This document shows positions 45,434-53,602 of a stretch of DNA of 64,000 nucleotides, in pieces. The stretch's first letter is position 1; every line of letters begins with the position of its first letter. This DNA comes from Demequina sp. NBRC 110051 (lineage in GTDB: Bacteria > Actinomycetota > Actinomycetes > Actinomycetales > Demequinaceae): positions 62,001 through 126,000 of the forward strand of contig NZ_BBRH01000014.1 of assembly GCF_002090055.1 (NCBI RefSeq). The letters are read 5' to 3'. The translations under genes were made by a program, and so were the position numbers. Under the pieces are notes generated by a model that ran no database searches, was not told where the DNA came from, and saw nothing but the letters and a program-made list of their open reading frames with translations.

Positions 45434-46153
45434 TCACCTCCCACCGTCGTGGGGCGCGAGCGCCACGTCGCGCCACCGTCCGGTCCTGCCATCGACGATA
45501 GCGAGAGTGCCCGCGAGCGACGGCGCCACCCCCGCGGCGAGTCGCGCAGCCTCGCTCGCCATGGCACTCCCGACCTGCCCACACAGCGGCCCCCACACGG
45601 CGCCGCCGTCACACGTCTCGAGGTCGACGGCGTCGGGACCGGGGAAGACGTCGTCGAGCCGATGCGTATCGTCGAAGACCGTCACCTGACCGTGCCAGCC
45701 CAGCACCGCACCCCACGCGACCGGGATGCCCGCGGCGTGGGCGGCGGCCTCGATCACACGGCGCACGGGCATGGTGTCGGTGGCGTCCACGACCACGTCA
45801 TGGCCACTGAGAACGGCCGATGCCGTGGCCGCGTCGAGCCTGTCCGTCACCACGGTCACGGAGCACCCTGGCGCCAGTCGCCCCAGCGCCTCGCGAGCCG
45901 CGTCCACCTTGAGCCGACCGATGTCGTCGGGGCCGAACAGGATCTGGCGATGCAGATTGGTGATCGAGACGTGATCGGCGTCGATGAGCGTGAGCGAGCC
46001 CACGCCGGCCGCGGCGAGGTATTGCGCCGCCGGGCAGCCCAGCCCCCCGACCCCCACGATCGCCACACGAGCGGCCGCGAGGGCCTCCTGGCCGGGCGCA
46101 CCGAAGCCGGTCAGGCCCCGCTGGCGCACAAAGGGATCAGGTGTCGAGGACAT
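45434..46153 (-). CDS. MoeB/ThiF-type adenylyltransferase, short and zinc-less
   Basis: 239 aa from ATG 46153, overlapping the cbiX stop by 17 nt. The nucleotide motif VGVGGLGCPAAQYLAAAG, the LIDADHVSITNLHRQILF loop and DATDTMPVRRVI are those of ThiF/MoeB E1-like enzymes. The two CxxC zinc pairs normally present in MoeB are missing; a TCDGGAVWGPLCGQVGS segment stands at the first site, and there is no rhodanese domain. It should activate the Gly-Gly tail of MoaD. Confidence 0.88.
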   Translation of the reverse strand: MSSTPDPFVRQRGLTGFGAPGQEALAAARVAIVGVGGLGCPAAQYLAAAGVGSLTLIDADHVSITNLHRQILFGPDDIGRLKVDAAREALGRLAPGCSVTVVTDRLDAATASAVLSGHDVVVDATDTMPVRRVIEAAAHAAGIPVAWGAVLGWHGQVTVFDDTHRLDDVFPGPDAVDLETCDGGAVWGPLCGQVGSAMASEAARLAAGVAPSLAGTLAIVDGRTGRWRDVALAPHDGGR

Positions 46154-46826
46154 CGGCGAAACGGTCGGCCACGATCTCGAGCAGCATGGGGTGCGGGGCG
46201 AGGGGACCCGTGACGTAGTCGGCGCCCGCCTCCTCGAGGCGGCGCTGGAAGAGCCCGGGAGCGAGCAGGTAGGAAGCGACGGCCACCACCCCATCCTCGC
46301 CGTTCACGCGTGCCTCCGCCACAGCATCGGCCACCGAGGGCTTCGGCCCGGCCGCGAAGCCGACGCGCACGGGCCCTCCCCATCGCTCGCGCAGCAGCTC
46401 CGCGGCGGCGGCGGTGTCCGCCTGGCTGCGGGGATCGGAGGAACCGGCGGCCGCCAGGACCACCGTGGCATCCTCGGGCACACCCTGTTCCTCGAGGCGC
46501 TGATGCACGATGTCGAGCAGGCGCGGGTCGGGGCCCAGCGCATGCGCGGCTCGCACGTCGGGGCGGGCCTCGACCGCATTCGCGATGTCGACGTACACGT
46601 GGTAGCCGCCCGCCAGCAGGAGGGGCACCACGACGGCACTCACGCCATCCGCGGCGTCGATGCCACCGACCACATCGGGAAGTTCGGGCCCGTGCACGTC
46701 GACGTAGGCCTCGCGCACATCCAGCCCGGTGGCCTCGCGCAGCTGGCCGATGACGGTGCGGATGGTCGCGCGGCCCTCCTCGGAGCGGGTGCCGTGCGCG
46801 CAGGCGATGAGGATCGGGGAGGTCAT
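46137..46826 (-). CDS. Sirohydrochlorin chelatase (CbiX/SirB family)
   Basis: 229 aa from ATG 46826, overlapping the HemD-wHTH gene (ATGA). Two CbiX-like halves: N-terminal ILIACAHGTRSEEG with the metal-binding His, VPLLLAGGYHVYVDI, and C-terminal VASYLLAPGLFQRRL. It inserts Fe2+ into sirohydrochlorin to complete siroheme for NirB, which fits its position after the SirC-CobA gene. Cobalt chelation is possible but no cobalamin genes are near. Confidence 0.92.
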   Translation of the reverse strand: MTSPILIACAHGTRSEEGRATIRTVIGQLREATGLDVREAYVDVHGPELPDVVGGIDAADGVSAVVVPLLLAGGYHVYVDIANAVEARPDVRAAHALGPDPRLLDIVHQRLEEQGVPEDATVVLAAAGSSDPRSQADTAAAAELLRERWGGPVRVGFAAGPKPSVADAVAEARVNGEDGVVAVASYLLAPGLFQRRLEEAGADYVTGPLAPHPMLLEIVADRFADVLDT

Positions 46827-47935
46827 GCTGTCACCGCCAATGCGTAGCCGCGCTTGACGACGGTGCGCACCAGGGCGCGGGACCCGGCATTTTCGCGCAG
46901 TCGATTGATCGCGGCCTCGACCGCGTGAGGTCCCGCCTGGGCGCCGGGCAGGAGTTCGCCCAGCTGGTCGCGGGTGAGGACGTTGCCGCGTGCGGCGGCG
47001 AGCGCCTTCAGGATTTCGAGCCCCGTGGGGGTCAGCGGTAGGACGCGACCGTCGAGGATCGCGGCGGTCGCACGAATGACGAGCGGGCCGTCTGGGGTCT
47101 GTAGCGCCGCCGTGTTCTCGCTGTAGTGCTTCACGAGCTCGCGTACCAGCGCGCCCAGGCGCCAGCGGTCGGGCCAGTGTGCGTTCAGGCCAGCCTCCGT
47201 GAGCGGAGCCGCGGTCACGGGGCCCACGCAGGCGAGGACCAACTCGCCGGTCGCGGCCTTGGCGGCGATGCGGTCGAACACCCCGGCCTCGTTCAGCCCT
47301 GCGAGCCACGCGGACGCGCCGGGGGCGGACGTGAACAGGACGGCATCGACGCAGCCGTCGGCAGCCGCACGGATCATGGCCTGGTGAGGCTCGGGGTCGA
47401 GTGGCGGCCCCCAGCCGTAGACAACAAGGCTCTGCACGCGGGCGCCGGCGGCGGTGAAGGCCTCATCCAGGCCGTCCGAGCCGTTGCCGTGGTGCTGCAC
47501 GGCGATGGTGAGCCCGGCGACCCCCTCGGCAAGAAGATAGTCCCGTAGTTCCGCGGCCGTCTCCGACTCGGCGACCCAGTCGGCCTCGAGGCCCTGCTGC
47601 TGAATCGCGCCACGCGCCTTGGGACCGCGGGCGATGAGGCGGGCGCCGCGCATCGCATCGATGAGTTCCTCGGCGAGGCCCACGGCATCGGCCGCCTCGA
47701 CCCAGCCGCGAAAGCCGATGCCCGTGGTGGCGACGATGATGTCGGGCGGGTTGGCGATGACCGCACGGGTGTCGGCGAGCAAGCGCTCGTCGTCGAGGTG
47801 AGGAACGGTGCTGAGCGCCGCGGCGTGACGCACGGTCGCGCCTCGCCTTTCGAGTGCTGACGCGAGTTCTCGCTTGCGCCGGTCGGCGGTGATGACCATC
47901 ACGCAGCCGGTGAGCGGCTCTCCCGCGTCGGTCAT
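46823..47935 (-). CDS. HemD-like / OmpR-type winged-helix fusion regulator (NnaR-like)
   Basis: 370 aa. Residues 1-265 are a uroporphyrinogen-III synthase fold (VMVITADRRKRELASALERRGATV, ATTGIGFRGWVEA, DAVLFTSAPGASAWL); residues about 280-370 are an OmpR/PhoB DNA-binding winged helix (LTPTGLEILKALAAARGNVLTRDQLGELL ... VEAAINRLRENAG ... VVKRGYAL). This architecture is that of NnaR, an activator of nitrate/nitrite assimilation genes in mycobacteria and streptomycetes. Embedded in the nitrate operon, it is probably the local regulator; a separate HemD for haem is at 59872-60702. Confidence 0.9.
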   Translation of the reverse strand: MTDAGEPLTGCVMVITADRRKRELASALERRGATVRHAAALSTVPHLDDERLLADTRAVIANPPDIIVATTGIGFRGWVEAADAVGLAEELIDAMRGARLIARGPKARGAIQQQGLEADWVAESETAAELRDYLLAEGVAGLTIAVQHHGNGSDGLDEAFTAAGARVQSLVVYGWGPPLDPEPHQAMIRAAADGCVDAVLFTSAPGASAWLAGLNEAGVFDRIAAKAATGELVLACVGPVTAAPLTEAGLNAHWPDRWRLGALVRELVKHYSENTAALQTPDGPLVIRATAAILDGRVLPLTPTGLEILKALAAARGNVLTRDQLGELLPGAQAGPHAVEAAINRLRENAGSRALVRTVVKRGYALAVTA

Positions 47936-49165
47936 TCAGTCCCCCTTCGGCTCGGGCGTCGCGGCGATGGCCGAGGCCAGGAGGCCCGGTCTCGCGACGT
48001 CGCCCACGACGATAATCGCCGGAGGTTTCACCCCTGTTTCACTCGCAATACGGCTAATGTCCGCGAGCGTGCCGCGCGTCACACGCTCCCGTGACGTGGT
48101 CCCGTTCTCCACGATCGCGACCGGTGTTTCACCGTCACAGCCGGCGCTCAGCGCCGCCTCCACGATGTCCGGCAGGGCACTCACGCCCATCAGGATGACC
48201 ACCGTGGCGCCGGCCGCCATCGCGGCGCGCGCCGCCGGGTCCGCGCCCGCGTGCCCCGTCGTCACCAAGAGCGACGTGGCCACCCCACGCTGAGTCACGG
48301 GAATGCCCGCGAGCGCAGGAACGGACAGCGCGCTCGTGACGCCCGGCACGACCTCGACGTCCACGCCCGCCTCGATGCATGCGTGGACCTCCTCGCCGCC
48401 GCGGCCGAACACGTACGGGTCGCCGCCCTTGAGCCGCACCACGGTCTTCCCCGCGAGCGCGCGATCCACGAGGATGCGGTTGATCTCATGCTGAGGCACA
48501 GGATGGTTCGTGGGGCTCTTGCCCACGTTGACGACCTCCACGTCGTACGGCACCGTCACCAGCAGCTCGGTGGCGCCCAGGCGGTCGGTGACCACGACAT
48601 CGGCCTCCGCGAGGGCCTGGCGGCCACGCACGGTGATGAGGCCGGGGTCTCCGGGGCCGGAGCCCACCAGGATGACGCGGCCGGCGCCAGAGCGTTCGCG
48701 GCGCAGGTCCATCTCCCCCGCGTCGATCCGCGCGGCGATCTGGTCGCGCACCTTGCGGATGCGTCCGGGGTCGGGCGCCCCGGTCGACAGCACGCCGATG
48801 CTGACCTCGCCGTGACGGCTCACGGCCGCCTGACGCGCAGAGCCGCGGGAGGCGTCCGAGGCGTCGATGCACCAGATGCGCCGCTCGTCGGCCCAGCGTG
48901 CGACCTCGTGGTTCAGATCGGCGTCGTCCGTGGCCGCGAGGACAAACCACGCGTCGTCGAGGTCGGCCGGCTCGATGCCGCGACGCACCAGGGTCACGTC
49001 GCCGTGCAGGGCGTGACGCTCGAGATCCTCGTCCATCCGGGGCGCGACCACGCTCACGTGGGCGCCCTCAGACACAAAGCGACGCACGCGCCTGGCGGCC
49101 ACCGTGCCGCCTCCCGCCACGACCACGCGCCGCCCGCGCAGGTCGAGACCGAACAGTGCCGTCAT
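47936..49165 (-). CDS. Precorrin-2 dehydrogenase / uroporphyrinogen-III C-methyltransferase fusion
   Basis: 409 aa from ATG 49165, overlapping nirD (ATGA). The N-terminal NAD-dependent SirC-type domain (VVVAGGGTVAARRVRRF) is followed by a CobA/SUMT domain (about 160-400; VGSGPGDPGLITVRG, KGGDPYVFGRGGEE, VPGVTSALSVPALAGIPVTQRG). It converts uroporphyrinogen III through precorrin-2 to sirohydrochlorin; it is CysG-like, and the iron step is completed by the CbiX/SirB gene. Confidence 0.94.
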   Translation of the reverse strand: MTALFGLDLRGRRVVVAGGGTVAARRVRRFVSEGAHVSVVAPRMDEDLERHALHGDVTLVRRGIEPADLDDAWFVLAATDDADLNHEVARWADERRIWCIDASDASRGSARQAAVSRHGEVSIGVLSTGAPDPGRIRKVRDQIAARIDAGEMDLRRERSGAGRVILVGSGPGDPGLITVRGRQALAEADVVVTDRLGATELLVTVPYDVEVVNVGKSPTNHPVPQHEINRILVDRALAGKTVVRLKGGDPYVFGRGGEEVHACIEAGVDVEVVPGVTSALSVPALAGIPVTQRGVATSLLVTTGHAGADPAARAAMAAGATVVILMGVSALPDIVEAALSAGCDGETPVAIVENGTTSRERVTRGTLADISRIASETGVKPPAIIVVGDVARPGLLASAIAATPEPKGD

Positions 49166-49560
49166 GCAGTACCTACCAGGTCGATGATCACCTGGCCATT
49201 GTCGAGGGTCACGGGGTAGACCACCAAGTCGGCGGCGTGTCCTGCCTGGGGTTTCTTGTCCATCGTCACCAGGCACTCGCCGGTCAGCAGGGAGAACACC
49301 TGCTTGTAGATGGGGGACGCGATGGTGGGTGCGTCGCCTCGCGTGCCGGTGATGCCGCGGCTCATCACGTGCGCGCCCGAGAACGGGTCGAGGTTCTGCA
49401 CCGCATGGACCGTGCCGTCGGCCAGGCGGAAGATCGCCACCTGCGTGTCGCCGATGAGCGCCGCGACGCCCAGGTCGGGCGTCAGCCTGTCGTAGGTGCA
49501 CACGGCCATGCGGGTGGCCGATGCGGCGGCGGGGCGGGTCTCGTGGCTCACCGTGGTCAT
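49162..49560 (-). CDS. nirD: Nitrite reductase small subunit
   Basis: 132 aa from ATG 49560, overlapping the nirB stop (ATGA). A Rieske-type fold (VAALIGDTQVAIFRLADGTVHAVQNLDPFSGAHVMSRGI) without the Cys/His cluster ligands, as expected for NirD. It supports NirB in NADH-dependent nitrite reduction. Confidence 0.94.
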   Translation of the reverse strand: MTTVSHETRPAAASATRMAVCTYDRLTPDLGVAALIGDTQVAIFRLADGTVHAVQNLDPFSGAHVMSRGITGTRGDAPTIASPIYKQVFSLLTGECLVTMDKKPQAGHAADLVVYPVTLDNGQVIIDLVGTA

Positions 49561-52130
49561 GAGCGCACCTCCAGTCGGGTCGGGGCGATGAGTACCGCGG
49601 TGTCGCGGCGCTCGGCATCGGTCGCGGGACGGCGCTGGCCGCGCTGCTCGACGTAGGCCAGCGACGGGTCGGGCTCCTCGGGGGCGTTCACGAAGCTCGT
49701 GAACTGCTGCAGGCGCTCGGGGTCGTTCAGCACGGCCTTCCACTCGTCCTCGTACGAGTCGATGTGGCGGGCCATGTGGGCGTCGAGGTCGGCGCAGATG
49801 CCGAGCGAGTCGTCCATGATGACGGCCTTGATGGCCTCGAGCCCACCCTCGTGGTCCTCCTGCCAGGGCGCGGTGCGCTGCAGGCGGTCGGCGGTGCGGA
49901 TGTAGTACATGAGGTAGCGGTCGATGAGCGTGAAGACCATGTCGTCAGGCACGTCCTCGACGAGCAGCTGCGCGTGCTTGGGCGTGAAGCCGCCGTTGCC
50001 GCCCACGTAGATGTTCCAGCCCTTGTCCGTGGCGATGACGCCCACGTCCTTGCCGCGCGCCTCGGCGCACTCGCGGGCGCAGCCGGAGACTCCCAGCTTG
50101 AGCTTGTGGGGGCTGCGCAGGCCGCGGTAGCGCAGCTCGAGCGCGATCGCCATGCCCACCGAGTCCTGGACGCCGTAGCGGCACCACGTGGAGCCCACGC
50201 ATGACTTCACGGTGCGCAGGCTCTTGCCGTAGGCGTGGCCCGACTCCATGCCGGCGTCGACGAGCCGCTGCCAGATGCCCGGCAGCTGCTCGAGGCGCGC
50301 GCCGAACATGTCGATGCGCTGGCCGCCCGTGATCTTCGTGTACAGGCCATAGTCCTGGGCGATCTGGCCGATGAGAATGAGGTGCTCGGGGAGGATCTCG
50401 CCGCCGGGCACGCGCGGCACCACGGAGTACGTGCCGTCCTTCTGCATGTTCGCCATCACGCGGTCGTTGGTGTCCTGCAGCGCCGCGCGGTCAGCGGCGA
50501 GCACGTGCTCGTTGTAGATCGAGGCGAGGATCGAGCCGACCGTGGGCTTGCAGATGTCGCAGCCGCGGCCGGTGCCGAAGCGCTCAACGATCTCGGAGAA
50601 GGTGCGCAGCTCGCTCACCTGGATCGCGTTGAACAGCTGCGCGCGCGACATGTCGAAGTGCTCGCACAAGGCGTTGGACAGCTCGATGCCGGACTTCTCC
50701 AGCTCGGTGCCCACGATCTTCTTCACGAGCGGCAGGCAGGATCCGCACGAGGTACCGGCCTTCGTACAGGCCTTGACCTCGCCCAGCTCGTGGCAGCCCT
50801 GCTCGCTGACCGCGTGGCGGATCGCGCCGGCGGTGACGTTGTTGCACGAGCACACGCCGGCCTCGTCGGGCAGTTCCACGTTGGGACGCTCGACGGTGCC
50901 CTCGGGCAGCAGCCAGCCGGCGGGGTCGCCTCCGAGCTCGGATCCCACCAGCGGTCGCAGGCTTGCATAGGCGGAGGCGTCGCCCACGAGGATGCCGCCC
51001 AGAAGGGTGCGAGCGTCGTCGGTGACGACGAGCTTCTTGTAGACGCCCGCGACCGGGTCCGCGTACGTGAGTTCGAGCGCGCCGGGGGTGGTCGCGAACG
51101 CGTCGCCGAAGGACGCGACATCCACGCCCAGCAACTTGAGCTTGGCGGCCGTGTCGGCGCCGGGGAACGTGGACTCGCCTCCCAGCAGCCGGTCCACCGC
51201 GATCTCCGCCATCGTGTTTCCGGGAGCGATGAGGCCGATGCACGCGCCCTGAATGCACGCGACCTCGCCGATCGCGCTGACCGCTGGGTCGTCCGTCAGG
51301 CACGTGTCGTCGACCACGATGCCGCCGCGCTCGCCAATGGTGAGGCCCGCGTCGCGGCCCAACTCGTCGCGCGGGCGCACACCGGTGGCGAACACCACGA
51401 CGTCGACCAGCTGCTCGCCATTGTCGGCAAACTTGAGGCTTCCCACGTGGCCGTGCTTGTCGGGGCGGATCGCCTCGGTCGCGGTGTTGCAGCGCACCTT
51501 CACGCCCATGTTCTCGATGAGGCGCGTGAGCGCCTGGCCGCCGCCCTCGTCGACCTGGAGGTTCATGAGGCGGTCGGCGAACTGGATGACCGTGCTCGTC
51601 GCGCCCAACTCCTGCAATGCGCCGGCGGCCTCGAGTCCCAGCAGACCTCCGCCGATGACGGCGCCGCGCACGGCCCGGCCCAGCTCCTTGCGCCGGCGCT
51701 CGACGTAGATGCGCAGCGCCGCGACATCGTCGATGGTGCGATAGACGAACACGCCGGGCAGGTCGCTGCCCTTCACCGGCGGCGACCACGCGTAGGAGCC
51801 GGTAGCCATGACGAGGTGGTCGTAGGGATGCACCACGCCGTGGGCGTCGGTGACCGTGCGGCCTTCGCGGTCGATCTGGACCGCCTTCGCGTCGCGCTTG
51901 AGGGTGACGAGGTCGTCGTCCCACAGCGCGGGATCGCCCAGGGCCAGGTCGTCGGGATCCTTGCCGGTGAAGTAGCTGGTGAGTGCCACGCGGTCGTAGG
52001 GCGCGCGCGGCTCCTCCGCGAGCACGGTGACCGCGTAGCGGCCGTCGGTGTCGCGGGCACGCATGGCCTCGGTGAAGCGGTGGGCGACCATGCCGCCGCC
52101 GACGACGACGATCTGCTGGATGTCGGTCAT
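49557..52130 (-). CDS. nirB: Nitrite reductase (NADH) large subunit
   Basis: 857 aa from ATG 52130. FAD and NAD domains (QIVVVGGGMVAHRFTEAM; VIGGGLLGLEAAGAL), a BFD-type [2Fe-2S] domain (CSCNNVTAGAI and CGSCLPLV), then two sulfite/nitrite reductase repeats with the siroheme/[4Fe-4S] cysteines in CVGSTWC and SGCARECAEA. It reduces nitrite to ammonium with NADH. Starts 11 nt after the nasB-like stop, the largest gap in the operon. Confidence 0.97.
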   Translation of the reverse strand: MTDIQQIVVVGGGMVAHRFTEAMRARDTDGRYAVTVLAEEPRAPYDRVALTSYFTGKDPDDLALGDPALWDDDLVTLKRDAKAVQIDREGRTVTDAHGVVHPYDHLVMATGSYAWSPPVKGSDLPGVFVYRTIDDVAALRIYVERRRKELGRAVRGAVIGGGLLGLEAAGALQELGATSTVIQFADRLMNLQVDEGGGQALTRLIENMGVKVRCNTATEAIRPDKHGHVGSLKFADNGEQLVDVVVFATGVRPRDELGRDAGLTIGERGGIVVDDTCLTDDPAVSAIGEVACIQGACIGLIAPGNTMAEIAVDRLLGGESTFPGADTAAKLKLLGVDVASFGDAFATTPGALELTYADPVAGVYKKLVVTDDARTLLGGILVGDASAYASLRPLVGSELGGDPAGWLLPEGTVERPNVELPDEAGVCSCNNVTAGAIRHAVSEQGCHELGEVKACTKAGTSCGSCLPLVKKIVGTELEKSGIELSNALCEHFDMSRAQLFNAIQVSELRTFSEIVERFGTGRGCDICKPTVGSILASIYNEHVLAADRAALQDTNDRVMANMQKDGTYSVVPRVPGGEILPEHLILIGQIAQDYGLYTKITGGQRIDMFGARLEQLPGIWQRLVDAGMESGHAYGKSLRTVKSCVGSTWCRYGVQDSVGMAIALELRYRGLRSPHKLKLGVSGCARECAEARGKDVGVIATDKGWNIYVGGNGGFTPKHAQLLVEDVPDDMVFTLIDRYLMYYIRTADRLQRTAPWQEDHEGGLEAIKAVIMDDSLGICADLDAHMARHIDSYEDEWKAVLNDPERLQQFTSFVNAPEEPDPSLAYVEQRGQRRPATDAERRDTAVLIAPTRLEVRS

Positions 52131-52141
52131 GGTGATCCTCC

Positions 52142-53602
52142 TCAACCCGCGAGCGCGGGAACCTTGTCGTGTGCGGCGGCCTCGATGAGCCGGGTGACGT
52201 TGGCGCGGCAGTCGCCGCAGCCGGTGGATGCGCGGGTCGCCTTGGCGACGTCCTCGACGGAGTCGCAGCCGTCGGCGATGGCGGCGCAAATACGCCCCTT
52301 GGTGACGGTGTTGCATTGGCAGACGGTGTCGGCGTCGTCCATGTCCTCGACGCTCGCCGCGGCCGCGGGACCGGCGCCCGCGAGGGGGCGGATGATGAGG
52401 TGCGCCGGGTCGGCGGGGACGGGGATCATGCGCGTGTACATCGCGGACAGCTGCGCGGCGCAGTCCTTGTCCCCCACCACGGTCGCGCCCACGAGCAGGC
52501 CGTGCGAGACGACGACCTCGACAAACCGGCCGATGCTCGGGTCGGCCAGCCGCACCGCGCGCAGCTCGCGTTCGCCGTGCTCGAACTTTCCCGACAGGCC
52601 CATGGTGACGACGTCGAGGCCCGATGCCTTGACGCGCACGATGCTCGTGGGGTCGTCGTGGGCGGGCCGCGCGACCGGCACCGACGCGCCGGTCCAGGCG
52701 TCGACCAGGCGCGTGGCCTGATCCCAGCCCTGCGCGACGAGCCCGGTGCCGCCCTCGGGCGGCTGAGCGCAGTCGCCGATGGCGAAGACCGCGGGGTCTG
52801 TGGGGCTCGCGAGGTCGCTTCCCACCACGATGCCGCGCTCGCAGGCGAGGCCCGCGCGCCGCGCGAGCGTGGCCTCGGGAATGGTGCCCGCGCACATCAC
52901 GAGCAGGTCGGTCAGCACCTCGGTGCCGTCCGTCAGGCGCACCGCGCTGAGCTGCCCGCGTCGGTCGATGGCCTGTGCCACGGAGGAACCGGTCACTACC
53001 CGCACTCCCAGGCGGCTGAGCGACCCGGTGGCGATCTGCGCGGCCGCGTCTCCCAGTTGGCGCTCCATGACGCGGTCCGAGTGGTGCACGAGTGTGACGG
53101 TGAGGCCGCGCGCCGCGAGACCCGTGGCGACCTCGAGGCCCAGCACGCCGGCGCCGAGCACCACCGCGCGACGGGACTTCGGCAGCCGCGCGAGGATGCC
53201 CTCGGCATCGGCCAGGTCCTTCAGCACGCTCACGCCGGGCACCAGGCCGCGGTCGGTGGCGATGCCGAGTATGTCCGGGATGCGGGCGGCCGATCCCGTG
53301 GCGAACACCAGCCGGTCGTAGGCATGCACGTCGCCGCGCGAGTCGGTGACGGTGCGGGCGGCCCTGTCGACGTCGACCGCATGGATGCCGTCGAGGACCC
53401 GGGCACGCTCGCTGTCGACGGCGCTCATGGCCAGCATCGCGGGGTCGGACTTGCCGGCGACCACCGAGGACAGCAGCACGCGGTTGTACGGGCCGTGAGG
53501 TTCGCGACCCAGCACCGTTACATACGCGTCCTGGTCGCGGGCGATGAGGTCCTCGACCAAGCGCGATCCGACCATGCCGTGGCCGATGACGACGATTCTC
53601 AT
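52142..53602 (-). CDS. FAD/NAD(P)H-dependent electron-transfer subunit, NasB-like
   Basis: 486 aa. N-terminal pyridine-nucleotide-disulfide oxidoreductase fold (VVIGHGMVGSRLVEDL; VVLGAGVLGLEVATGLA) aligned with the first half of NirB, ending in a BFD-type [2Fe-2S] domain (CQCNTVTKGRICAAI, CGDCRANV). It lacks the siroheme domains. It overlaps the nitrate reductase gene and probably passes electrons from NADH to it. Confidence 0.88.
   Translation of the reverse strand: MRIVVIGHGMVGSRLVEDLIARDQDAYVTVLGREPHGPYNRVLLSSVVAGKSDPAMLAMSAVDSERARVLDGIHAVDVDRAARTVTDSRGDVHAYDRLVFATGSAARIPDILGIATDRGLVPGVSVLKDLADAEGILARLPKSRRAVVLGAGVLGLEVATGLAARGLTVTLVHHSDRVMERQLGDAAAQIATGSLSRLGVRVVTGSSVAQAIDRRGQLSAVRLTDGTEVLTDLLVMCAGTIPEATLARRAGLACERGIVVGSDLASPTDPAVFAIGDCAQPPEGGTGLVAQGWDQATRLVDAWTGASVPVARPAHDDPTSIVRVKASGLDVVTMGLSGKFEHGERELRAVRLADPSIGRFVEVVVSHGLLVGATVVGDKDCAAQLSAMYTRMIPVPADPAHLIIRPLAGAGPAAAASVEDMDDADTVCQCNTVTKGRICAAIADGCDSVEDVAKATRASTGCGDCRANVTRLIEAAAHDKVPALAG

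Noticed and set aside
48028..48136. TGTTTCAC-like words inside the SirC-CobA coding region as operators
   Set aside because: They are single half-sites within codons without dyad symmetry, so regulatory meaning cannot be supported.
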